From the NCBI GenBank assembly GCA_005406025.1, contig BGZK01000156.1, positions 372,001 to 436,000 of the forward strand: 64,000 bases of DNA. Reading direction: 5' to 3'. The stretch's first letter is position 1. Every line of letters starts with the position of its first letter. The position numbers and the translations under genes were made by a program. This document shows positions 23,295 to 33,499 of this stretch, in pieces. A model generated the notes under the pieces. The model did not search any database. It saw only the letters and a list, made by a program, of their open reading frames with translations, and was not told the origin of the DNA. Source of the DNA: Eumeta japonica. Its lineage: Eukaryota; Arthropoda; Insecta; Lepidoptera; Psychidae.

Positions 23295-23635
23295 CAGTCT
23301 CAGTGCGCAGACGAGACGCTCCGTATTCTTTCTGGGCATATATTTTGCCATATAAAATCGCGTAAGCCTTTCATTAATGTATAAACGACGTTCATCAGAC
23401 GAAAGTCCTAGTCCAGCCGCAGTAGCGCTGTACCACACGCACGCTACCGTCAGCAGCCGGTCGCGGTGCTCACAGCACGCCAGACACACCATCAATGGGC
23501 GTGGACGCTCCGAGTCCCTCAAATTCGTACGTCTAGTCATACCAACATGCTCGACACTGACGACATCTCGCTCATTTAAACTGACACCTAGTTTATTGGC
23601 AACGCTGAGTATACGGTACTCAGAGCTTTCGTTCT
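23295..23635 (-). pseudogene. LINE ORF1 fragment, baculovirus FP-like C-terminal domain
   Basis: A nearly intact minus-strand frame from about 23630 reads SSEYRILSVANKLGVSLNER, then DVVSVEHVGM, RPRPLMVCLACCEHRDRLL and LGLSSDERRLYINERLTRFY. The pattern (.I...A..LGV.....D....ERVG, then RPRP..V.L.....RD.LL..A, then ..R.+YINE+LT) is that of the FP-like domain in ORF1 proteins of several insect non-LTR retrotransposons. It ends in unrelated sequence after about 23330. The upstream coiled coil and any ORF2 in this orientation are missing. The GC-rich composition against AT-rich surroundings supports an inserted piece. The plus-strand 90-codon frame is a shadow. Confidence 0.65.
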
Positions 23636-23659
23636 TTTTCGTTAATTAAAAAAAATGTG

Positions 23660-25200
23660 TACATAGTAAGTATTTTAGATAGATAATAAGAAATAAATAA
23701 TAAAAAAAATACAAGAGACATTTATATAGAACAAAAGTAATTTAAAGATGAAGTAAATTATAAATTGTAATAGGATGCCGAGTGGACAAGTGAAATACAA
23801 GATGTGATATTAAAAATAAATTAAGAAAAAAAACAAACAATATATCTTGAGAACAAAAATAAAGTAATAATTGTATTAAATAAACAAATATTAGATTATA
23901 AAAAAGAAATGCTTAATACCTGAATGAAAAATATAAGAAATAAATAAAATCAAAAAAACGTACGGACTACGAGATAGATTGTTCGGACGGCAATCACTAA
24001 AAGCGTGATTAGACCGAAATAGATACATGAATTTATTGTACGTCCATACGGACAAATCAGTAAACGGAGAGATGGATCAACACTGAAAAAATCATTGGAA
24101 CAACAGTATTCATTGCAAAGGATGTTTTGTAATTTTATAAAAACATAACCTATTATTGTAACGTCACAGCTTGAGAACTACCGACTCATCTCTGATTATT
24201 TTAACATCCTATATTTTGCCGAAGTCTCGATGCCTGAGTCTGATTCGTGATCTCTATCGTTCATAATATTCGACGAGGTGAACCGTTATAAAAAATATGT
24301 TAAATTAAAATTGGATAAGATTGTAATGTTTAAATAACGGATCTCATCAAAACTTGAAGATTTCTTCGCGAGTAGCTGAAGTTAAATAAACAATATGTAA
24401 CTATAACATTAATCAATTTAATAACTTAGAATTTGTAACTATACTCAATTGCAAGTCAAATGCTCACCTAAAAAATGGTCAACAATCGTGAAATGGATTT
24501 AGTTTTGTTTTGTATTAGCATTACAATTAATTTTATTAAATTATTGTGTAATATAGCTTACAAAAGCTATATTATGATGAGTTTAGTATGCATCGTAGCA
24601 AATATTGCGTTAATAAAAAAAAAATGTGCTGTTTATAAAATGAATACCTTCATACATCGTTTACCTCGAACGTGTTGCCCTACATTGAAAGGAAAATTTT
24701 GTTTCTGACGAAGAATGATATTTTGCACCTGAAATAAGAACCTTAAAAAAATAATAAAAACCGCCTTCAAAAATCGTAAAAAATAAAACAATTAGTTGTT
24801 TTTGGATTTCAATGTGAGTGCTATTTTTTTTTTTTTTAAAAGAGGAAGTTAAGGGGTTTTTCCTTCGAGACATGTTACATATTTTATTCTTACGATAGCA
24901 ATCAAATGTAACACACCTTAGTGCTACTCTTTTATATGATAAAAAACAATAACGATCCTTCTATTCATCACCTACGTAATTAAAACATTGTTGTTAAAAC
25001 AACCTAACCTCAACTAATAGTAAAATGAGAAATAGTTTTCTGTAGATACGTGTAGAACACTTTTTTATTTATTTTTTCACATATTTCATTTATTTATGTG
25101 TACAGTTATGTAGACCATCTCTTGTCTTGTTTAGCATTAAATCACGTACATTATACAGATTAAAACAGATTATATACCTATATTTACTGAGTCAATGTCG
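23660..25200. other. AT-rich non-coding DNA
   Basis: No supportable gene. Contains a 10-bp-arm hairpin at 24550-24573 (AATATAGCTT, loop ACAA). The 77-codon frame at 24475-24708 has no family resemblance. Confidence 0.55.
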
Positions 25201-25399
25201 TCCTTTTTACAAGCTTTTATTTAACTAGCATTCTGAGTATGTGTGAGTCAAATCTTGGAAGCTAAATTATGACGACTTCTTGATTTTCAATTGGACTCAA
25301 ATTTGGCACACTTGCATATCCTGGATGATAATATAATAATATCATGCAGCTAGTTTGATGATGGAAACTCCTAAACTAAACAGGAAAAGCTCATCAAAT

Positions 25400-25715
25400 T
25401 TAGGCTCATTTATTATGTCTTGGCAAGCACTCTAGTACTCAGTTGATACCTAGGGCCTAATGGAGCCGTGTCCAAAGTAACTCTGTAATAAAACTGCGCA
25501 TCCCTATCGAGTTTTAGGTTATTTGTTTTGTCTTGGCAAACATTCTGGTTCTATGAGATCATTTGTTTTGTCTTAGCAAACACTCTGGTCTTATATCATA
25601 TCTAGTTTCTGAAAATGGAGACCGAAGGTTAACACAGAAACTTCTGAACTAAACTGGATACACTCGTTGTGTTTGGGCTCGTTTGATTTGGCTTGACAAA
25701 TACTCTGGATTTGGA
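25400..25715 (+). repeat. degenerate array around TTTGTTTTGTCTTGGCAAAC
   Basis: Four related blocks occur at about 25412, 25531, 25563 and 25685. Each is of the form TTTGTTTTGTCTTGGCAAACACTCTGG with a few changes. The pieces between them also share CTAAACTGGA / CTAAACAGGA and AACTCTGT.ATAAAAC. Non-coding; probably part of a larger dispersed repeat. Confidence 0.55.
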
Positions 25716-28240
25716 AGATGGAGCTAAAAGGTAGTCAAATTAACTCTGTTATAAAACGTTGCAACCTGTTTAGGGGAAGGATAACTACAAAATGAAATTC
25801 GGACTGCAATTTCTGCCAGGCACGAGTAAAGTTCAACCTAAAATAAGCGGTGGAACCCCCTCAGGGTATCAAAATACATGGCGGGCGGGGGGAGGTTAAC
25901 TATTTAATAATCCGATACTACATAAAAAGCAACTTTCTAAAAAAGATTATGATACAAAAAGCATGAGATTATAAAATAATGATAAAGCATTAGTAGAATA
26001 TCACAAATTAGGACAAAACTAAAAAGTTACTAACATAAAAAACATTTTCAAATACAAGCTGTTATTCGAAAATTCAATTGTAAAACAAAAAATATAATTT
26101 TACGCAAGAGTAGTACTGATGAATGTTATTTATATACATGAATATACAAAGGCAAATATAAAATAAAGAAACACGAAAAATACTCATTTCAGTGATTATC
26201 CTAACATCGTGCCTGTACAAGTAGAAGTTTCATGCAAAGTTTCAATCGATATTAATACATCCATCTATATAAACAAAATTCATCAACAAGACCCTTGCAT
26301 AAAATTATTATTTATATTTTAGTACAACTGAATTTTTTAATAAAAGTTTATTATTGAGTTTTTCTTTTATTAATATTTTTTGTGATATACAGCAAGGATG
26401 CCTCATAATTGTCAAAAATAATATGTACTAAAAGAATAATACGTTTTTAAGTTTCATAAGCTTATAGATACCCAGCGAGAGGTGTCAACGTGACACAAAG
26501 TAAAAGGTAAGCTCGTATATTTGTTACCATCGTAGCAAGCGACTGGCGGCGTTAACCGTAGCAACAACAATGACCACGCAGCAAACACAAAACACAGAAA
26601 AATGATTTCGAGATAAGGATTCCTTATCTCGAATTACACATCGATACCCATAAAAGATATTTTTTTTATTAAAAATATTTCACATATAAAAATTTTAATT
26701 AACTTGATAATTAAGGCTTCGTTTGGCTTAGAAGACTTAACAATTGCACGTACGCTACAAAATTGATGAAATCAAAAATTCTACGTGAAAGGCAAACGTG
26801 TAAAATGCATGCAGCATACGAGGGGTATGCCAAATAAAATTAAATATTCTTTACACAATAATTTATGCTGGCGAGTTTATACATTATTGTAAGTACTGGT
26901 TATCTAACGATGAATTAAAAGTGGGACCTACACTATGCAAATCCAAATTTATTTTAACGCTTGTATTTGTGAGAATCTGGTGGAAATTTGCTTATAAGAA
27001 TGAAACTGGGTCGATGTGTTTTTCACACTTTATTATGACTACAAAAAAGGTTTAAAAGCTTCAAGAATATTTTGAAATTTTGCTTACTGGTGAGTCTTGT
27101 TCACAAGCAACATTTTTAAAGTGAAGTTTCTTTAGGCGCTCTGAGCACTTTATTTTGCGGTTACTAGATAAGACTGAGCCGTCACGTTCGGCTATGTAAC
27201 GCAAGTTCGGATAAAGTCGGCTCAAGTCGATTAAAAACCGAGAGAGAGATATAGTCAATGCGTTACTGTTATACTAGTTCCGCAAACGTTACAAAAGAGA
27301 GCGTTACTCATCGGTCGCATTCAGTAATTAACATAACGCGATATGTGTCGTACGAATACATTTTATTAAATAAGCTATTTAGTATTATACGCTTGTGTAA
27401 ATGTGACAAAATTCGTTGTTCGTTGTGTTTTATAAGACATTATGTTCGTTGTGGCGTATAAGACATTATCTATCGTCATAAGAAATAGTAGTATGGTTAA
27501 GATCACAAGACAAACACATGCCGTGTCTTACTAATAGCAAAAATATTTCGCGTTCACGTAATTTCTAGCATTTCTCAAATGATACGGATGACTTAGAAAC
27601 TAATCAGTATATGTGATTCACCTTTTAAGTAAGAAATTGAACGTATATATGCGACGCAAGACGCGATTAAAATTCAGTCAGGTCATATTCTAGTATTATG
27701 CGTCCATCAATTGTTTCCTCGTACTCATTCGATATTCCTTGTAAACTTCTGAAAACAACTTTTCTGCGCCAAAGCAGGATCAGCTGTTCTTAAACGAAAC
27801 CTTCTCTGCCAAGAAGTTTTAGTGGATATTTCAATGTTGATTTCGCAAAAGGCACACCAACGCCGTCAGTGGATTTTGAAATCAACATTAGATTTAAATA
27901 TGTCAAATGATCCAAATAAAAGCACGACAAAATTACGGAACAACGATTGATGGAGTTTTTTTTAGATATTTAGCGAATCTTCAACCAAAAGTATTCATTT
28001 CATAAGTTATTTACCAAAAAACCTATTGTCTCATTTTTAGAGTAAGATGCAAATGACAATCGGTCGGAACTACATTTACCAGAGTAATTTATACAGAATT
28101 TAATTTATGTATATTGTAAATGTTATTATTTTATGAATATAGAAGAAAAAAAATAGTTCTGTTTCGTGTCATTAATCCCGCCTTTATAAAGTTTTCACGT
28201 CGGTCGTGTGGTCTTTATCATGCACCATTTTTTGTTTTAA
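25716..28240. other. AT-rich non-coding DNA
   Basis: Nothing supportable as a gene. A short G-run (GGCGGGCGGGGGGAGG at about 25879) and a GC-richer patch near 26535-26580 are the only compositional departures. Confidence 0.5.
26607..26633. repeat. perfect hairpin, 13-bp arms, 1-base loop
   Basis: TTCGAGATAAGGA at 26607-26619 is exactly complementary to 26621-26633. Confidence 0.85.
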
Positions 28241-28244
28241 TGGT

Positions 28245-28690
28245 TTACAGATTTTAAAAAGAGAGGGGAACGCTTTGAAGATGATGCGAAGACAGGTCGG
28301 GTGCCAACCCCAATCACTCAAAAATGTGTTCAAGCACTTGAAAAATTATAATAGTATAGAGGATCAAAAAATACTTGTTTCCGAGTGATGTACCGACAGT
28401 TTGTGCTCCATCAGTATTATTAGCTTGGCGTGACAAGTGACCGAAGCTTTGAGTCCGGCACCTTCTTTAACACCACGACAACACCGCACCGTACACTTCC
28501 GCCCGAACACTTCATTTTTTCAATTAAAAAAATGTGTCTATCGTACCTCGCCCACCATATTCTTTTGAATTAGCACAATGCGATTTTTACTTGTTTCCCA
28601 AGAACAAAAAAAAATTGAAATGTAAGATATTTGAGAGCAAGGCGTATGCTGTCTATAGGCAGCCAGTGCATCTCCTTGCAATGAATTACC
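28245..28690 (+). pseudogene. second mariner transposase fragment, different lineage
   Basis: The plus strand reads DFKKRGERFEDDAKTGR, then VPTPITQKCVQALEKL (28247-28345), equivalent to the F+.GRE...DD.R.GRP segment after the helix-turn-helix of mariner transposases. Further on, in changing frames, come TTPHRTLPPEHF and, near 28555-28620, a stretch equivalent to the YSPEL..CDF..FP segment. The middle of the transposase, including the first catalytic Asp region, is absent, and frameshifts are frequent. The wording of the motifs differs from the mariner at 21002-21794, so they belong to different lineages. Confidence 0.65.
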
Positions 28691-28814
28691 TCTTACAATA
28701 AATTATCACCGCTGGCTGAAAACCACATTTTTAAACACCGACGCGTGGCATAGCTTTCATTAAGACGTACACCTTCTACTCGACAGTTCCAATTCTCTTA
28801 TTTGTTCGAAAACA

Positions 28815-29115
28815 CCGCTAATGGTTATCACTTCCGCAGTTTCGATGTGGCCGATGGAAAGTTACATGCGAAACGTAAGCGGTGGACCGCCAATCTTCGA
28901 CACGATAGGGGCGAGGTTTAAATTTAGGACGAGCGGCGCGGAAGTGGAGATTGGCGGCCGGTATTGGATGGAACGATTCGACCGATGTGTTTCCACAATA
29001 TACGCGATGGAGTATGTTTACCCTTGAATTATTCCAGCACGTGTTCGAGTGGAATGAAATTTTACCAAGCCTGACCGAACGCGAGACGTGTTCGAGAGGC
29101 AGACGGTTTCCAAAC
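28815..29115. other. GC-rich island with overlapping open frames on both strands
   Basis: About 300 bp clearly richer in G+C than the flanks, with frames of 68 and 80 codons on plus and 100 codons on minus. The plus frame reads SGGPPIFDTIGARFKFRTSG and VEIGGRYWMERFDR. I recognise no family and see no convincing splice signals. It may be an exon, an element fragment, or a regulatory island. Confidence 0.3.
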
Positions 29116-29351
29116 AACAAGTTAATAACGTCACTGATCTACGTGTTCCCGAGACTGTTTAAATTCGACAGATACAAGAGCTGTCCTCTGTAATGACATC
29201 TGCATAAGAATAAAGACTACTGATTCGTAACGTAATATAAGTAAGGGAAGGGATAGCACATAGCATTCTGAGTCACCAAATTTCAGGAGCACAGAGTCTC
29301 ATTGCTAATCATTAACAACAATTTTTATAAATACTTGGCTCCTTGAATATG

Positions 29352-29394
29352 GTCTTGTACATTCTAACCCTACTAGGGTTAGAATGTACAAGAC
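29352..29394. repeat. near-perfect palindrome, 21-bp arms, 1-base loop
   Basis: The arms 29352-29372 and 29374-29394 are exact reverse complements around a single C. The centre reads AACCCTACTAGGGTT. Confidence 0.9.
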
Positions 29395-29611
29395 GACATT
29401 CGATATTATACAAGGGGCATTGTACACCTTAAATCTGAAGTAGAAAAACCGTGGTAGTGGTGGTAGTGGAGTTAAGATTGAAACCTGGCACAAGAACAAC
29501 CTACTAGGCAAGATGGCAAGAAATATTTTTAACAACGTTTTGCACGCCAAAAATATAGGTACAATAAATAATTCTATGTGTATGACCAATTGTATTTTTT
29601 ATGTTAATTTT

Positions 29612-29805
29612 TTCAAAATTTTAAAATTTAGAATCATTTTCAAAATTTTAAAATTTAGAACCATTTTCAAAATTTTAAAATTTAGAATCATTTTCAAAAT
29701 ATTAAAATTTAGAGTCATTATCAAAATTTTAAAATTTAGAGTCATTATCAAAATTTTAAAACTTAGAATCATTTTCAAAAATTTTAAATCATTTTTAAAA
29801 GGTTT
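29612..29805 (+). repeat. 27-bp minisatellite, about 7 copies
   Basis: A 27-bp unit (TTTTCAAAATTTTAAAATTT plus AGAATCA) repeats with few substitutions. The period is a multiple of three, so the plus frame stays open and reads FKILKFRII over and over for nine-residue units; a 98-codon open frame results. This is an AT-rich tandem repeat, not a gene. Confidence 0.85.
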
Positions 29806-30589
29806 TTAAAATTTAGAGTCATTGTATCAATAAAATAACAATATTTTTAAAACTTTTAACTTCGTAATTAATCTAAATTTGCTTAGAATGACATATGCGT
29901 CCAAACAATGTAAGTCCTTTTATTTTGATTTTTTAGTTCAATTAAGGGAATAACTATATAAATTACCTTGTGACTATAACTATATAAAATGCCTTGAGTT
30001 GAAATAGCTATATATTCGTCCTCAGAGTAAAAATAGCTTGGAAAGAGCAACAAAATAATAACACACTCCTTTCTGCTTGGACTTGTTTTTCTTTAATCTC
30101 TGTAATGAAACAAAAAGGGATAGTAGTATAATTTACAAGCACACTCCTGACAAAGGTTGAACACTTTTTCCACATTTATAAAACAAGTATAATGAATGTA
30201 CCTTACCAAAACTATTATAGACAATGGTTGTACTTTGTTTTTACCATAAATTCATGTAGAGTTTTAAAGGTTTTATAATAACTCTATGCATCAGTAAACA
30301 ATCTAATATTAACACGAATGAATTTTATGTAAATTAAATGTATGTTTGTTTGTTTGGGCTAATCTCTGAAACGGCAGAATGTATACATTGTGATCAAAGG
30401 ACATTGCACTGTTCCCATATGTTATTCGTCTAAAGGTCTAAAAGTGACGATAAACTATTTCCTACATTACAAATAATGAATGTATACTCTAAATTTCATT
30501 TAGAGTAACAGACACAACTTAGACTTCCCAAACCGTTGAATTTATTTTACCAGGTAGCTTTTGAAGAATCCCAAAACTGAAGTTTTAAC

Positions 30590-31200
30590 AAAATGTTTTT
30601 TTGATAAAACTTTTAGACTACTCTACCGATCGATATCAAAATCTTCAGCTCTTTTCTTCGTACAGTTGTATCTACTGCCGCAATATGCATGAAAATCAGT
30701 TTATTTGTTCAAGAAATATCAATGTAGATACATTTTTACATAAAAGTGTTTTTTTACAATACTTTGTAAATTTCTCTATCGACAGATTTCGAAACCCATT
30801 CGATTGTTGTCCCTAAAAAACAGTGTCAATCGTTGCTACATTCATCAAATTTCTATTGATTTGTTTAGGAAATATTGTTGGAGAAAAATTTTTCATTAAG
30901 ACTTTTTTTTTAATATTTTTAACTAGTCTACTGATAAATTAGAAATTTAACCTGTTCTTCTTCTTAATAACCAACGTCGAACACCGTAAACTATATCAAA
31001 ATCGGTTGGTTCACTCGAGGTATCTCGTTAACCAAATATTCGACAAAAAAAAGATTTGTTCAGAATAACATGTGAAATCATTGATGGATTGATGTTTGAT
31101 ACTCCATTTTTTTTTTTTCATTAGAAAATTGCGTCGAACGCCGTAATGCATGTCAATATTGAATTAAATGTTCAAAAAAAATAGCAGTCGAAATATTTAA
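30590..31200 (+). repeat. composite repeat, four ~155-bp units
   Basis: Related unit starts occur at about 30618 (GACTACTCTACCGATCGAT), 30771 (CTCTATCGACAGATTTCGAA), 30924 (ACTAGTCTACTGATAAATTA) and 31080, a spacing of 153-156 bp. Each is followed by a block like CAACGTCGAACACCGTAAAC and then AAATCGGTTGGTTCA or a variant. Same family and orientation as 10690-11460, but without an obvious TG tract. Confidence 0.65.
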
Positions 31201-31229
31201 AAAATAATTGCACACAGGACGAGAAATAG

Positions 31230-31765
31230 TATTAAAAGTCGATACAGGGATTGAAATCGAGAAGTAAAAGAAGGTCAAAATAGAGTTTAGGGTCAAAATT
31301 TGAATCGAGAGCGGTACCTGCGATCCGAATCGAGAATTAAAGAAACTGCTGTACCGTGTATGTATGTAACATCAAGGTCTTTATATATATGAGCATTTGT
31401 CCCTGACTTCGTCCGCCTACTAGTATTATTATATACACTGAATCTAGAAATTATATCCTACATACAGCACTACTATTATTACTTATCAATACCTCATTTA
31501 CGTATTTTATTTTGATACTAACATTTGCCCGTACTTCGTACAAATAGTAACCACGATCGATGCTGGTATCAAAATGAAGCGAAACGGAGATTAGAATCGA
31601 AATTGAGTATAGGACCAGGGTTAAGAACGAGAGCGTGACAGCAATGGCAATAAGGGTACAGTGATCAAAATCAAAAGCGGCGAGGAGATTGAGTTGGTAG
31701 CAGGAATGCTCAATATAGAAGATGAAAAAGGGCGGGCAAAACCGCGGGTGGAAAGCTAGTTGATA
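31230..31765 (+). repeat. dispersed repeat rich in ATCGAGA/ATCGAAA words
   Basis: Irregularly repeated words (TTGAAATCGAGAAG, TTTGAATCGAGAGCGG, TAGAATCGAAATTGAG) run between about 31236 and 31340 and again from 31560 to 31720. The piece ends in CCGCGGGTGGAAAGCTAGTTG at about 31750, the type of end seen again at 33495. The intervening GACTTCGTCCGCCTACTAGT at about 31407 is the opposite end type. This is a LINE- or SINE-like insect repeat with an internal degenerate array. Confidence 0.5.
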
Positions 31766-32082
31766 TGACATGATACCAATTTAACAAAAACAAATATATA
31801 AATCATAATATAAAATTGTATTATATACGAAAGTATACAGAAAGGAAGGATAGACTTTCTTATCGTCGGTTAGTTACGATTTTCTTATTATTAAGTGTAC
31901 ATTTAACTCTGACAAACTTTCAAGCTCCGCGCTCCCATGTAACACGACAAATAACGAGATAACTTTGTAACGAAGTGACTGTGTTTGATGTTGTGTCATA
32001 GACTAATAATTTTTGTATTGATTATTAATAAAAAAACAAAGAATGTGCAATAATATTAATGTTATGTTAAATATATACTTTA

Positions 32083-32290
32083 CTAGCTGTCCCGACCACT
32101 TCGCTGGGTAATTTTTATTTATAAATAAAATGGCGAAGGATTTACGGAATTCAAAAAATGAGTAGCTTAAAACCATCTACAAATCATTCCGCATCGAATG
32201 GTCCTAGTCCCATGTCTACACGTTCAGTAGTTTTTACGTGATTGGCGAACAAAGACAATCTATTTTCATTATACATGTATAGATTACATT
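32083..32290 (+). repeat. dispersed repeat, LINE 3'-tail type (copy 2)
   Basis: Begins with TAGCTGTCCCGACCACTTCG, a common opening of lepidopteran non-LTR or SINE-type repeats, followed by CTGGGTAATTTTTATTTATA. From 32150 it matches 4130-4290 block by block. Non-coding. Confidence 0.55.
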
Positions 32291-33159
32291 TATTAATTCA
32301 TTCTTAATGATTCCTTAAGGAATAAACAATGGTCTCAAGCTATGTGTCTTCAAAGTAAGAGGTTATTTTCAAGCCAAAATAAAAATACAAAAATGTAATC
32401 GTCTCGTTTTGCAAATGAAGATTACATCATTATTAAATCTAAAAGATGAAAACTTTAAGCGATGCAGTACCTCACCTTATAGTACATACCTTAGTCAATA
32501 ATCTTTCTTGTAACGACTTTAAGATTTAAATTCTATCGTTATATTTATCTCTTTTTTATTTAAATAGATTTCTGTAACTGAAACTAGAAGGAAAAATTCA
32601 CAGACAATCCAATTTTACGGCACAATACTGAAGCACTCAACAAGTGAAGCTGATGTAAATAACTTTGACGCACCAAGTACATCATAAAAATAAGTTTGAT
32701 GCAATAAAAATTTGAAATCACGTGCAAACAATAAACAAAACGAAAATCTTACATAAGCAAAATATGACACTCAAATAAAAAAGAACAAAATCCTTTCTGA
32801 TATTAGAATTTCTGTTATTCCAGAAATTGTGTAGAACATCAAAAGATATTACACAAAAATATATTTGTTATGAATAGACAAAAAATATTTAAAATATAGT
32901 TTCTAAAATAATAACATATAGCTTTCAATTCAGTAGCAAAAACAAGTTGTTTAAATCAAATCATGCCGACCACAGTTACAAGTTCACAGTCCGTCAAGGA
33001 TAACCTGATTTATTCTATAATATTAAAAATTATTGTTTGTAGTTGGCGCTCAATCAATTTTGTTTTGTACAAGTATTAACTAATAATATTGTAGATATAT
33101 GATGTTCGTCTTTTTTTGTTCAATTGTATAATTCGATTTGCTCCCATGATATATAGGAT

Positions 33160-33495
33160 CTGAATTTAGGATTTATATAGGATTTCAGTCCCACATTCGG
33201 TTTTGACCTTAGTTTGGGAACGAGGCCAAGGTCAAAACCGAATTGCTCTGAATTGAAATGAGGAGCATTATCGAATTCGGAATTAAAAGTCATTTGGGAT
33301 CGATGCCGAATTCAGAATCGAAAAAGCGGCACCATGAACGAACTCGAGAATGAAACAAATCGGCATTAAGAGCAGTACCAGGATCAGAATTAAAAAAGGA
33401 ATAGCAATCGCAACCATGACTTAAAGCGTGATCGATAGATACACAAAATAGAGGAATTCATTCCGTGTCGATGTGGGAGGTGCCGCGGACGAAAG
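33160..33495 (+). repeat. dispersed repeat with internal ATCGG-type array and hairpin
   Basis: Words such as ATTCGGAATTAAAAGTC, GATGCCGAATTCAGAATCG and ACCAGGATCAGAATT are repeated irregularly, and the piece ends with GCCGCGGACGAAAGCTAGTTT. It includes a perfect 16-bp-arm hairpin, 33195-33210 with 33228-33243 (ATTCGGTTTTGACCTT), loop 17. Same family style as 31230-31765 and 57710-57855. Confidence 0.5.
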
Positions 33496-33499
33496 CTAG

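Noticed and set aside
23377..23649. 90-codon plus-strand frame
   Set aside because: It is the shadow of the LINE ORF1 fragment on the minus strand.
29513..29809. 98-codon plus-strand open frame
   Set aside because: It is produced by the 27-bp AT-rich minisatellite; the repetitive FKILKFRII translation is not a protein gene.
31451..31771. 106-codon minus-strand frame
   Set aside because: It lies over a degenerate dispersed repeat, and the frame follows the repeated words rather than a protein.
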